This document shows positions 35,942-45,461 of a DNA stretch of 64,000 nt, one piece after another. The DNA comes from Rachicladosporium sp. CCFEE 5018 (lineage: Eukaryota; Ascomycota; Dothideomycetes; Cladosporiales; Cladosporiaceae). Made by a program: the position numbers and the translations under genes. The notes beneath the pieces were generated by a model. The model was not told where the DNA came from, did no database searches, and was given only the letters and a program-made list of their open reading frames with translations. The stretch lies in assembly GCA_002077045.2 (NCBI GenBank), contig KZ111143.1:917465-981464 (forward strand), given 5' to 3'. Within the stretch, counting starts at the first letter, position 1. Each line of letters opens with the position of its first letter.

Positions 35942-37657
35942 TTCAGCTACCGGCAGAACGGCGGGAGCACGGGGTTGGTGGTCAGTGGAGGGAACATGAG
36001 TACGGTGTTGATACCTGTGGTGGATCGGCAGCCGATGATAGCGCATGCAACGAGGCTGGACTGGGGGAGGGCAAAGTGCGTGGATTACTTGAAGGATCTG
36101 CTGAAGGTGAAGTACCCGGGATTGCTGACGACGGGGAAGGTGACGGATGTGCAGGTCGAAGATCTAATACAACGGCATTGTCATGTATCATTGGACTATG
36201 ACCGGGAGACGGTGCAAATGCTTGACTGGACTGGGCTGGAGGAGCGCGACCATGTCGTTCAGCTACCCTACCAGGAGAAGGAGATTGTGCAGAAGAGCGA
36301 AGAGGAACTGCGGCGGGCAGAGGAGAAGCGGAGAGAGGGCGGACGGAGACTGCAAGAGCAAGCTGCTAAGATGCGCCTGGAGAAGCTGATTCGCAAAGAG
36401 GAAGAACTCTCCTACTTCAAGGACCTGCAAGTACGTGTCCTCGCCGCTCCCACCAAGAAAGCCGCCCGCGACATCCTCGATGGAGACGACGACATCAAAG
36501 ACGAAGCCTTCCTCGACCGAAAAATCAAGGAAATGGAGAAATCAATCCGAAAGCAACGCAATAAAGATGTCGGCGACGTCGAAGAGCCCGAAGGACCTGC
36601 GGAACCGCCCTCCTACCCGCTGCTTGACATCCCGGACGAAGAGCTCAGCGAAGACAGTCTTAAGACGAAACGCGCCCAGCGCCTACTAAAAGCAAATCAC
36701 GACGCGCGACTTCGAGCCAAAGCCGAGAAAGCAGCCGAAGCGACCCGGCAAGCCGAACTACAACGACTGAACGACGACCGCAGAGCCCTGGACCTACCAG
36801 CCTGGATAGCAGACCACCGTGCACAACGCGCCGCCACCCTACAAAAGATCCGCGATCGCGAGAGGCTGAGAGCAGACCTCGGAAACCGCAAATCCCACGC
36901 CGCGCAGCAACGAATGAAGACCCTCACCTCCCTAGCAGCCGACACAGTCCCCGGCCGCAAACGCCGCCGCGGCAAAGACGACGACGAAGATTTCGGAGAT
37001 GATGCTGAAGCCTGGAACGTTTATCGGGACATCACGTACGGCAAAGAAGACGACGATGACGGCGAGAACGAGGACGAGGAGTTAGCGAGCCAGTTGAAAG
37101 CTGTGGAGGCTAGGTTGTTGGAGTTTGATCCGGAGTTTGGGGAGCAGAGCACGCAGGAGGCGCAGAAGGATTGGACGAAGAGTTTGGTGCATGCGTTTTC
37201 AAGGGGGCCTTGGCCTTTTGATCCGGAGAGTGCGAGGGAGGGGGCGCAGTTGCATTTGAATGTTGAGAGGATTCGGGTGCCGGAGGTTATATTCCAGCCG
37301 AGTATTGCTGGGGTTGATCAGGCGGGGATTGTGGAGATTGCGCAGGGTATACTGGGAGATAGACTCGCTGGTCATCCGGCGAGAGGAGGGGTGGCGGGGG
37401 ATGTGTTCTTGACCGGAGGGTACTCGCTTTTCGAGAACTTTGATCGGCGGTTTGAGAGTGAGCTTAGGGCTGTGCTACCCGTGGATCTAGAGCTAAGGGT
37501 GAGGCGTGCGAAGGACCCACTGCTGGATGCTTGGAGGGGCGCGGCGAGCTGGGCGCAGAGCGTGGAGGGGAGGCAGGCGTTCATTAGTCGGGCGGAGTGG
37601 ATGGAGAAGGGCGGGGAGTATTTGAAGGAGCATTCGTGTGGGAATGGAATGGGTTAG
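35942..37657 (+). CDS. ARP5: Actin-related protein Arp5, 5'-truncated by gap (contig B copy)
   Basis: Starts at the gap in frame with FSYRQNGG, equal to residue 187 of the complete copy at 55136-57409, and ends at the same tail. I count five amino-acid differences over about 572 residues (for example Q/H and G/E near the FKDL and RDILD segments), plus scattered silent changes, so this is a distinct allele or homeolog and not a duplicate read-out. The frame is intact throughout. Function is described at the full copy. Confidence 0.9.
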   Translation, partial: FSYRQNGGSTGLVVSGGNMSTVLIPVVDRQPMIAHATRLDWGRAKCVDYLKDLLKVKYPGLLTTGKVTDVQVEDLIQRHCHVSLDYDRETVQMLDWTGLEERDHVVQLPYQEKEIVQKSEEELRRAEEKRREGGRRLQEQAAKMRLEKLIRKEEELSYFKDLQVRVLAAPTKKAARDILDGDDDIKDEAFLDRKIKEMEKSIRKQRNKDVGDVEEPEGPAEPPSYPLLDIPDEELSEDSLKTKRAQRLLKANHDARLRAKAEKAAEATRQAELQRLNDDRRALDLPAWIADHRAQRAATLQKIRDRERLRADLGNRKSHAAQQRMKTLTSLAADTVPGRKRRRGKDDDEDFGDDAEAWNVYRDITYGKEDDDDGENEDEELASQLKAVEARLLEFDPEFGEQSTQEAQKDWTKSLVHAFSRGPWPFDPESAREGAQLHLNVERIRVPEVIFQPSIAGVDQAGIVEIAQGILGDRLAGHPARGGVAGDVFLTGGYSLFENFDRRFESELRAVLPVDLELRVRRAKDPLLDAWRGAASWAQSVEGRQAFISRAEWMEKGGEYLKEHSCGNGMG

Positions 37658-37976
37658 ATGCTCTGGCATAGCAGTGCAGTCTCCGGCGGCGTCCGTTGAG
37701 ATAGTCCTGTTTATAACAATACCTCTGCTTCGGCTGGCCATCTCAGTTCCACGAACCCACGGAACGATCACGTTCCGCGCATCTCACCTCAGTCGCCCCT
37801 CTGCCGGTCCTCTATACCGCGTGGAGACCTGTGCGAGCTCCCCCCGCAACCCGATAGGGCTTCTCTGGTATCTTCCTCAATTCGGCACCCTCAACCATTT
37901 TCCCGTACCAATCCTCGAACGCCGTGCAAACGTGTTCCCGATCCCCAGAACGCCTTCGATGATTTCCCTCAAATGC
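37658..37976. other. Spacer between convergent ARP5 and RPB10
   Basis: Short 3'-3' intergenic region; homologous to 57410-57726. Nothing further seen. Confidence 0.6.
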
Positions 37977-38368
37977 TTACGCCCTTCCACCCGTCTTCAA
38001 AATCTCTCGCTCTGCAGGATTGTATCGCAACAACTTCTCAATGAGGTCCACATGCGTCAGCAACATTCTCCGGCAGCAGTAGCGCGTCAGGCCTAGTTCG
38101 TCGAGTGCGGCCCTGCGTTGCTATCAGTATGTTTCCGGACACGTGAACGCGATGTATCGCAAGGAGAACCGCGGCACTGCAAGTAATCGCACCCTTCTGT
38201 CATCGCCTCGCCATTCTCAGCTTGCTCCGGGTCGATGAGTTTGACGTATTTGTTCCAGAGGTCGCCGACGACCTGAAGAGAGGGGGTTAGTGAGCGGGTG
38301 GAGATGGGAGGGGAAAGCGAGGGGAGGCGCACTTTGCCGCAGGAGAAGCAGCGGACGGGGATGATCAT
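37977..38368 (-). CDS. RPB10: RNA polymerase I/II/III shared subunit Rpb10 (ABC10-beta), contig B copy
   Basis: Three exons: 38368..38333, 38272..38193, 38112..37977; 83 residues. Rpb10 is a small zinc-binding subunit common to all three nuclear RNA polymerases. The diagnostic start MIIPVRCFSCGK is encoded by exon 1; exon 2 gives VVGDLWNKYVKLI; exon 3 gives ELGLTRYCCRRMLLTHVDL and LLRYNP. The zinc ligands are the CFSC pair and the RYCCRR pair. Donors are GTGCGC and GTGCGA, and the second intron has a CTGAT branch site. The protein is about 13 residues longer than yeast Rpb10 because of a C-terminal tail after RYNPAER. It shares a 214-bp divergent promoter with NAN1. Confidence 0.93.
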
Positions 38369-38582
38369 CTTGGCGGACTTTGTATGCTCTGTAAGCTTTG
38401 TCGGCGGACTTGGACTGTTTGCGACAGCGCGGTGGTGATCGCGAGTGTGAGGTCAAAGATTTGGTGGTGGAGTCGGCTTTAGCGCGGGGTTAAGCGAGCT
38501 TCTCGAAAAAAGATCGGGGACATGAAACTCGAGAGCTCATAGTCAAGTACCACACTCTCACTTGACATCCCCTCACTACCTG
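38369..38582. promoter_or_regulatory. Divergent promoter between RPB10 and NAN1
   Basis: Only 214 bp separate the two start codons. I count one difference between this segment and its counterpart at 58120-58333, although coding DNA a few hundred bases away in NAN1 differs at about one base in five. Both genes serve ribosome production, so joint control is plausible. No specific factor site is claimed. Confidence 0.6.
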
Positions 38583-41500
38583 ATGTCGTTAGATATAATG
38601 GCGGAAGCTACAAGCATCAAGAGAAAGTCAATGGACGATGAGACTCCAGCAAACATGACAAAGCACAGGAAGCGAAGGAAGACGGGTAGATCGAATGCAA
38701 TCACCGACACAAACGTCGCAGTTCCAAGACGCAATCCCAGATCGGAGCATTCGACGCCGGTCAGGCAGAAGCCCGTAGACAATGTGCAGTACACGGCGCC
38801 AACGGTTGCGCTCAGTGCAGCTGAGAGGCTTCAACGGAACGAAGCGAAGAAACTGAGGAAAGCTTCCGAGAAGGCAGGCAATGGGCTACATGAGGGTGGC
38901 AATTTCAAGGACGCGAGCATAGTGGCTGTCGAGGAGCGGAAGAAGCAGAAGATCAAGGTGGAGGTGCCCGAATCTGGACTCGAGAACGAGGAGCTAGGGT
39001 CTGCGCCTCTGGTCATCGCAAATGAACCCGAATTCGATCTGGAGCCAGCGTCCAAGACGTCCAAATCCAAGCAAAAGCGCCCGCTGGTCGTCGTAGTCGG
39101 CGATGGCACCAAGCGGAGAGGAGTCGAAGAGACCGACTACCTCGCGTCGACCGCGACGGCCGGCAAGTACATCGACCATGATCCACTTTACATCACGGAC
39201 AGCAACGGCGATGATTTCGTGATCGCGGCGAGCCAGGGCCAGGTACAAGTGTTGTCTGTGCAGTCCTCGCTTGCAGTCGCGTCTCGGGATTTGGAGTCCG
39301 GAGCCCGTATCGTCGGCGTGGCACACACTGGTCTGCCACACGAGGTGGATCTGCTCAACGACGGCGGAGAGATCGCAACTTGGAATTGGGAGACCGGCGC
39401 GTACGACAAGGAGGCGAAGTCAATGTTTCCAGGTGCAACCTCCTTCTGCCGCCTTGCATCCGTCGATGGACACGCTGCTGGTGCCAGCACTCGTGTCATC
39501 TCCGCCACCACCGATGCTGGTAGTGTCATACTTGCAGGATCCCAGGAGCTCTACAGGACGAAGCACATCTTGACAGATATCATGTCTCTGCCTGGCGGCT
39601 GCTACGTCGTTGCTTGTAGTGCAGAACACCTGTGTGTCGGACGGCGAACGTCGCGCGAGACGAGCATCGCAGACATGATGTGGATTGAGATGCAGATGCC
39701 TGGCCAGATCGTAACTTTGGATGCTGCTCTTGGACAGGTCAGCGGTAAGGCGAAAGCGAAGCTCCGTCTACGTGTCGCGGTCGGACTCAACGATGGCCAG
39801 ATCCTGCTCTACGACAATATGTCATCGCTCTTCTCCAGTCAGCAGGATGCGGAGCAGCTCATCCCTCGGAGACTGCACTGGCATCGCGAGGCAGTGAACT
39901 CGGTCAAATTCTCCGCAGATGGCAACTACCTCATCTCGGGCGGCAAAGAAACTGTACTGGTGTTGTGGCAGCTCGAGACGGGCAAGAAGCAATTCTTGCC
40001 CCATCTGACATCCGCGATCAAGCGCATCGTGGTAAGTCTGCGAGGCGATCGATATGCGATACAGATGGGTGACAACTCAATCATGATCTTGTCCACCAGC
40101 GAGCTCAAGCCTGTTGCAGTGTTCGCGGGCATACAGATGATGACTCGGCCGGGGTCAGCAGCGAAACGCTCGCAGAGGGACTACACCCCTGCGGCGATAC
40201 TGCATCCACAACAACCAGATCAATTACTCCTGACCGTGCCGTCCACGCAGCCAAGGACAGAAATGGACGTCTCTGCTCGACCCTTCCTACAGACTTTTGA
40301 TCTGACAAACTCCCGCCACATCTCACGCCAGGCGCTAACGCGAAACAACGTCACAGATTTCAACCTCGGACCTGACGGGACTGCCATCATCCCACCAGAT
40401 GTCACTGATATAGCTATAACGCCCAACGGTCAATGGCTGGCTACTGTAGACGACTGGTACCCTCCTGCGGCTGACGTTACGCATTGGGCTGGCGATAAGG
40501 AGCAAGTCGACGAGGAGCAGCGAAGACGCCGGGAATCGTACTTGAAAATCTGGCAGTGGGACGCAGCGCAGCAGCTCTGGTCGCTGACCACGCGTGTCGA
40601 CGGTCCACAAACGCGCTCGTCTTCGGTGCTTTTTGGAAGTGGTGAAGTGTTCGCTTTGAGCTCTGATCCGACAGGTAACGCATTCGCGACAGTCGGCGAA
40701 GACTCATGCGTGAAGATCTGGAGATCCAAGACCCGCGTGCGTCAGACAACTGCTACAAAGGGCAAGCCAGAAGCTATCAAGGAGACAGACTGGTACTGCA
40801 AAAGGTCCATCGAAGTCCCTCGCCAGATGCCCCGCCTTGACTCGGATGCGGCGGAACTCGACGACGAGACACTGCACTCGCCTTCCAAAGCAGTCATGGC
40901 TTACTCTCAGGATGGCTCACTCATAGCAGTCTGCTTGCGATATGACAGAGTCATGGCGGCACCTGTGTTACATCTCATAGACGCATTTACCGGCGAGATC
41001 AAGTCCAGCAATGCTTCACTTATCACCGGGATACCATTGGATCTAGCTTTCTTGGGCCGCTACATTGTTGCATTGTCCACTAAGGTTATGAGAGTTTGGG
41101 ACCTTGTGGAGGATAGATTGCAATACAACGTCGCGATCTACGGAAGTGAGAGCTCGTTGCAGCCGTTAATGGCTGTCAACAATGAAGAAAGGACGATCGC
41201 CTTGTTCACGCCGGCTGTGAAGCTTGGTAAGGACAACAAGAAACACAAAGACGACGCTCCCATGCGGGTGCGCGTATACAACGTGACTGAAAGTACCCCA
41301 ATCGGCTCTGATGTGACCCTTGAGACCGGACTAGTAGCACTACTGGCTGGTGGTAACGGGCGGCGTGGATACGTACTACTCGGAGAGGATGCGACGGTGC
41401 GCCTTCTCACGGGGCAACGTACAGGCGCAAAAGCTGAAATAGTGTACGCCGGAGCACAAGATCAAGCAATCGAGGCGCCCGTAAGAGACAACTTCCCAGA

Positions 41501-41753
41501 TTTGGGCGCTGCCGTGCTCAACGGCACGAAAGCTGAGGATGAAGAGGTAGATGCCGAGGACGACAGGCCGGTGATTAGGCCAGAGGAGCTAGCTAGAGTC
41601 TTGGAAGAAGCTGGATCAGTGAGGGAGATGTGGAGGGCTGTTGCCGCTCTCTGCGGCAGACCGCCTCTCCATGTGCCACAGCACAAGACAAATGCTGCGC
41701 TAGAGGGCGCTGTGGATGTTATGGAGATAGACTCGGAAGAGGAGAGTGACTAG
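38583..41753 (+). CDS. NAN1: WD40 protein of the small-subunit processome, Nan1/Utp17 (WDR75) type, intact copy
   Basis: Single exon, 1056 residues from the ATG at 38583; the ATG at 38598 (MAEATSIKRKS) is an equally good start. The family is part of the t-UTP/UtpA subcomplex that binds nascent pre-rRNA and is needed for 18S rRNA processing in the nucleolus. The N terminus is basic with a nuclear/nucleolar-type signal (KHRKRRKTGR). WD-like repeats cover about residues 190-880, with the WDR75 hallmark near residue 440: LHWHREAVNSVKFSADGNYL, then SGGKETVLVLWQLETGKKQF. The end is acidic (DVMEIDSEEESD). This copy has an uninterrupted frame, unlike the copy at 58334-61503. Attribution to Nan1 rests on the WDR75-like core and length. 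Confidence 0.83.
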   Translation: MSLDIMAEATSIKRKSMDDETPANMTKHRKRRKTGRSNAITDTNVAVPRRNPRSEHSTPVRQKPVDNVQYTAPTVALSAAERLQRNEAKKLRKASEKAGNGLHEGGNFKDASIVAVEERKKQKIKVEVPESGLENEELGSAPLVIANEPEFDLEPASKTSKSKQKRPLVVVVGDGTKRRGVEETDYLASTATAGKYIDHDPLYITDSNGDDFVIAASQGQVQVLSVQSSLAVASRDLESGARIVGVAHTGLPHEVDLLNDGGEIATWNWETGAYDKEAKSMFPGATSFCRLASVDGHAAGASTRVISATTDAGSVILAGSQELYRTKHILTDIMSLPGGCYVVACSAEHLCVGRRTSRETSIADMMWIEMQMPGQIVTLDAALGQVSGKAKAKLRLRVAVGLNDGQILLYDNMSSLFSSQQDAEQLIPRRLHWHREAVNSVKFSADGNYLISGGKETVLVLWQLETGKKQFLPHLTSAIKRIVVSLRGDRYAIQMGDNSIMILSTSELKPVAVFAGIQMMTRPGSAAKRSQRDYTPAAILHPQQPDQLLLTVPSTQPRTEMDVSARPFLQTFDLTNSRHISRQALTRNNVTDFNLGPDGTAIIPPDVTDIAITPNGQWLATVDDWYPPAADVTHWAGDKEQVDEEQRRRRESYLKIWQWDAAQQLWSLTTRVDGPQTRSSSVLFGSGEVFALSSDPTGNAFATVGEDSCVKIWRSKTRVRQTTATKGKPEAIKETDWYCKRSIEVPRQMPRLDSDAAELDDETLHSPSKAVMAYSQDGSLIAVCLRYDRVMAAPVLHLIDAFTGEIKSSNASLITGIPLDLAFLGRYIVALSTKVMRVWDLVEDRLQYNVAIYGSESSLQPLMAVNNEERTIALFTPAVKLGKDNKKHKDDAPMRVRVYNVTESTPIGSDVTLETGLVALLAGGNGRRGYVLLGEDATVRLLTGQRTGAKAEIVYAGAQDQAIEAPVRDNFPDLGAAVLNGTKAEDEEVDAEDDRPVIRPEELARVLEEAGSVREMWRAVAALCGRPPLHVPQHKTNAALEGAVDVMEIDSEEESD

Positions 41754-42267
41754 GTAGCGCTGAATGTACATTAATTTGTATCATGTAGTTCTCTCCAGAA
41801 AATGAACGTTTCCTGTGCTGCTGTAATCTTACTCACTACGATAGTCAAGCGAGTGATGAACGTGGCCTCGCAGCCATTCGGTCCTCTTTCGCCACCACGT
41901 TTCTTTCACGAGGGTCATGGAAGTGGTCATGCTTCCATCACTCGAGCCACAGCCGTAGAACGCCATCTTCCACGCGGGTGAGAGTCTGTCCCAATACGCA
42001 CAGCCACGCAGCATATCACTGTTGTCGCTCATAGTCAACGGTCAGATGTGGCGCCAGTGGCCATGTTGCTAGGCGCAGAAGAGTGACGTTCGCGATCTGC
42101 GGCGGACTCGAGAGTGGTCCGAGTGTGTTGAATACCTAGCATTACGTGGTCCATATCGACCAATTGAACATTGTGTAAGACCGGTGTCTTTTGACAAGCA
42201 GCACCGTTCCTACACTTGCTAATTCTCGGCCTGTTCGTTCCTTGTAGCATTTGATCATCGCGTAGTG
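41754..42267. other. Spacer between convergent NAN1 and DAD4
   Basis: Holds a 67-codon minus-strand frame (42032-41829, opening MSDNSDMLRGCAYW) that is also open in the second copy (61798-61583), but the differences include amino-acid changes and a different C terminus, and I recognise no family. Not called as a gene. Confidence 0.45.
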
Positions 42268-42742
42268 CTAGTCATCGCCTTCAGCGGCCCTCGCCATCGA
42301 TGTCGAGTCTTTGAGACTATCCGTCGCTACACCAGATCCGTCAGCTGTTTGTCCCAAGTGAAAGAGTGTTGGACTCGTGAGTGTACCTTCAAGATGAAAC
42401 AACACATTCGACTGGTAGTTCTTGAACATCTGCGCCACGAGCTCGACGTTCATGTTTTGTACGTTGATTTCCTGTGACGTCCTATAAGCAGAGTAATGAG
42501 TTGAGGCGAGTTATCGGCATTGGACTACTTGGAGGGACTTGTTCAGCACCATGACGGCTTCGTTGAGCTTTTCCTGGGGATACGTCAGGAGTGAGCAGCA
42601 TAGAAAGGGGTTCAGGGGAGGGTTCGACATACGACATTCGTGATTATGCGCGAGAGGAGGAGGGACTGTTGGTGCTCGTGGGGACTCTCCTGTGGGACAG
42701 TCAGGAGGTATTCTGGAGGTGAGGTAAGGTGGTACTCGCCAT
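42268..42742 (-). CDS. DAD4: DASH/Dam1 complex subunit Dad4, contig B copy
   Basis: Five exons: 42742..42740, 42689..42633, 42573..42529, 42471..42387, 42326..42268; 82 residues. The DASH complex forms rings on spindle microtubules and couples them to kinetochores. Family hallmarks are ESPHEHQQ, LLSRIITNVEKLNEAV, NVQNMNVELVAQM and NYQSNVLFHLEATDSL, each in a separate exon. The first exon is only the ATG and is followed by a GC-AG intron (GCGAGT...CACAG); no canonical GT donor keeps the conserved frame. The other introns are GTATGT, GTAGTC and GTACAC with AG acceptors. Total length is a multiple of three and close to family size (about 72-80). Confidence 0.88.
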
Positions 42743-43070
42743 TGCGCCACCGTCTCGCTGTTCGAATGTTGTGCTACCTGAGTTGATGCATGTGAGTTTG
42801 ATGCAACATGTTCACCTTGATTGTTGTCGCGTCAAACGCGTCGATCGTGAACTCCGCACTTTGGCATCACCAACTCCGCAGAATTTGTCGTGATGGTACA
42901 CGGATAGGTCGGTCTCAATGTAGCTTTGCAGTCCCATCTATCGTGCTGCACATTTACATACATGAGCAGAAAACATAAGGAGATCACTCAGGGCTTCATG
43001 ACCTGACACCTCGATGTGAGTTCAGACGTAGTGTTATTCATACGTGTACTTGACGAGACTAATGCAAATC
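42743..43070. other. Promoter-side spacer of DAD4
   Basis: Between the DAD4 start and the 3' end of the FAD oxidoreductase. It holds the DAD4 promoter by position; no other feature seen. Confidence 0.55.
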
Positions 43071-44584
43071 TTACAGGTGACTTCTGGGTATCTCTGGCGG
43101 ATTCGGCACGAAGAAAGCACGAAGTGTTTCCAGATCCATACCCTCCAATCTCTTGCGAGACAACGCAAATTGCTCTGTCGGGAAGTACTCATCGATGGTG
43201 TCCTGTGGCTGACCAGATATCATGTCCGCAAGTGCTCGACCCGATTGCCAACAATGGACCATGCCATAACCACTGAAGCCTGCAGCAATCCACTCGTTAC
43301 CAGCACCGCCAATGCTCAGCTTCGTCGGGGTTAGCTCTTGCGGGACCTTGCCTACAAGAGGGAACGCATCCGGTGTGAACCCCATCACGCCTGTCCAGGC
43401 TTGCTTCAAAGTCGTACCTTCGGCCGCCTCGAAGTGGTTTGGCAGTATAGAACAAAGGTGGGCTAGCCCTGGCTTATTCAGGGCAGAGTCGTCAGTGACT
43501 CCGAGCTCTACTACGCCCACTTCCTTGGCTTGCTGAGCGCCGCCACCCAGGAACACTAGACCTTCAGCATCTCCCGCCTGGGTCATGTAGTCGAAGCCGC
43601 CACCAGGCCAGCACAGGGACCAGCTATATGAATGACCAAGTCTGGGCAGTTCGCTTGAGGGCGTTTGAACTGACATTTGCCCTCTCACCGGAATGATTTT
43701 ACTTGCTAGAGCTGGGAGAAGGTGTGATGCGTGGCCATTGGTACAGTGAACGACGTGTTGAGTGCGAATCGTGCCTCGAGGCGTGCGGACCAGGTAAAGA
43801 TGTGACGGAACATCATTGGCTGAGATGGAAAGGACTGGTGTCTGTGCCTCCAGCGAAAATGACTTATGTTTCGAGAGCAGGCGTTCGAGTGATCCAGTGA
43901 TGAGCCGATGCGGCCAGAGTGCTGCTGCGGGTGACGCGATAATCCCATGTGCGCCTGGCATGCCATGTTTCTGCACTTAACATCAGCATGGGCTTCATTG
44001 TAGTGGGATATCGGCAGTATAGCATGTACCTCATGTGACTCGTGGCCGTTGATGATCGAATACTGATCCCGCCACTCTGGAAAGTCCTCAAGCAGCGCCT
44101 CTAAGCCATCTTTGAACCCTTCAAAGATTCCCTGATCATACACTGCCGTCAAACTCTGCACATCGCGGAACTGTGCCTCCCCAAAGCCCTCGTCATGCAC
44201 CTCTCGCGCCAATCGTCGAGTCTCGTCAACATGACTGCGTCTGAAGTTCACAAGCCTCATCGCTGCATCCCTGCCAATTCGTTCCCTCGTCTGGCGATAC
44301 GTCTTGAACGAAACATCCTTGCAATGACCTCCATTCCGGCCAGTCGCACCAGATGTGATGGTCCTTGCCTCCAGTATGACCACCTGGAGGTGAGGATTCC
44401 GCTGTAGTAGATGATAAGCAACGCTAGTGCCAGTGATACCGGATCCTATGATGACTACTGAAGCCTCCGTGGGCAGCTGTGCTGATTGATGCGAGGCGAG
44501 AGCATGTGGCGGACATTGCCAGTACGATTCCGTGGGTGCAGGGTGTGGCAACCCTGGGTCGGCGATGAAATCGTCTCCTGCCAT
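43071..44584 (-). CDS. FAD-dependent oxidoreductase, DAO family, contig B copy
   Basis: Exons 44584..44030 and 43970..43071, 484 residues; donor GTACAT, acceptor GTGCAG, phase 0. The Rossmann FAD-binding motif VVIIGSGITGTSVAYHLL (about residues 43-60), the acidic strand end VVILEAR and the block GATGRNGGHCKD define the D-amino-acid oxidase/glycine oxidase/PuuB-like superfamily. The C-terminal part has GVMGFTPDAFPLVG and AAGFSGYGMVHCWQSGRAL, which close the FAD site. The enzyme likely oxidises a secondary or primary amine (amino acid, sarcosine or polyamine derivative) to an imine with H2O2 release; the substrate is not evident. No secretion signal is seen. Relative to the copy at the right edge it has four extra residues (FEGF-type insertion) before KDGLEALLEDF. 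Confidence 0.85.
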
Positions 44585-44944
44585 GTTGAAGGCGAATGGG
44601 ACGTCACAGTGCCTGCTGCTCAACGGCTTGACGAATCCTGCGAGTGGACCGTGTAGAAATCCTACCGAGTGATGACTGTCTTAGGAAACTTGAGAGCTGA
44701 CCTGCCGATCTCGACGACTCGAGATGCAGCACCGTAAGATCACCGGCATAGCTCCATTGCGTGCTAGCACTGGTGGACAGGTCCTGCCGATTTAGCCGAT
44801 AGACTTTGCGAAGACAGTCGTTGTCACTACGAGGATTCTGTCTGCGTTACACGCCCAGACGGCCGTACAACGCCTTCAGAGTGTTCCTTCAGACGACTTC
44901 GATATTTATTTATGATCAAGATATTGAAAGTGACATCCATCAAT
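44585..44944. other. Spacer upstream of the FAD oxidoreductase
   Basis: Between the oxidoreductase start and the tRNA gene. No further feature seen. Confidence 0.6.
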
Positions 44945-45015
44945 GGGCAATTGGCGCAGTGGTAGCGCGTCCGCTTTGCATGCGGAAGGTCTAGGTTTCG
45001 ATCACCTAATTGTCC
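44945..45015 (+). tRNA. tRNA-Ala (anticodon TGC)
   Basis: A 71-base cloverleaf: acceptor arm GGGCAAT paired with ATTGTCC (one G-T pair), D arm GGCGC-AGTGGTA-GCGC, anticodon stem TCCGC/GCGGA with loop TTTGCAT (anticodon 44977-44979), T arm TAGGT-TTCGATC-ACCTA. It contains the internal A box (TGGCGCAGTGG) and B box (GGTTTCGATCA-like) used by TFIIIC. No intron is needed to fold it. It decodes GCA and related alanine codons. Confidence 0.93.
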
Positions 45016-45461
45016 ATCATTGTTTTGGCCGTTCCAGACTGTGTAAATGTCGAAAATCGATTTCCCAATATACCGTCGTGGAGTCGTTCTTTTGTCTGCT
45101 CGAGGAAGGTGCGCCTGTCGTTTGCACACAAGACAGGTATGGACAAATGCTTGGCGAAGACTTCAGGCGTGATGCCAAACACCGAGGACGCAGGTCATGG
45201 AACTCACTCATAGTCAAATCATATCTGGCGTTTGCCATACTGGTGTGATGGTGCAACTGATCTCTCTAAGACTGAGTTTCCATGCTTCTTTAAGTACGGA
45301 GCAAAAGACCAGACGCCATCGCTAAACCACCTTTGACCCCTCAAATGCTGCATCGTCGACAAAAGAAATTGAATGCCAGCGGCCGAGATCTAGATTGTAG
45401 AACCTTGCTGCCGACGAAGCTTCCCGTGCTTCATCAGTCTTGCCGCATGTCGTCCACGGCT
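45016..45461. other. Spacer downstream of the tRNA
   Basis: Between tRNA-Ala and the 3' end of the hypothetical gene. Nothing else supported. Confidence 0.6.

Larger units (their letters stand above)
35942..44251. repeat. Diverged copy of the ARP5-RPB10-NAN1-DAD4-FAD block (contig B)
   Basis: Homologous to 55694-64000 with the same gene order and orientation. The offset drifts from 19,752 (ARP5) to 19,750 (RPB10), 19,770 (DAD4), 19,761 and 19,749 (FAD gene) because of small indels. Identity is near 98% in ARP5 and the 3' half of NAN1, and near 80% in part of the 5' half of NAN1 (counted by eye on short stretches). Confidence 0.92.

Noticed and set aside
35639..36046. Open frames that read through the 100 N gap on both strands
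   Set aside because: Artificial joins of SLH1 and ARP5 fragments; translation across N has no meaning.
41829..42032. Small minus-strand frame present in both copies of the block (also 61583-61798)
   Set aside because: Differences between copies change amino acids and the C terminus; no family recognised and no clear splice partners. Shared openness is explained by high overall identity.
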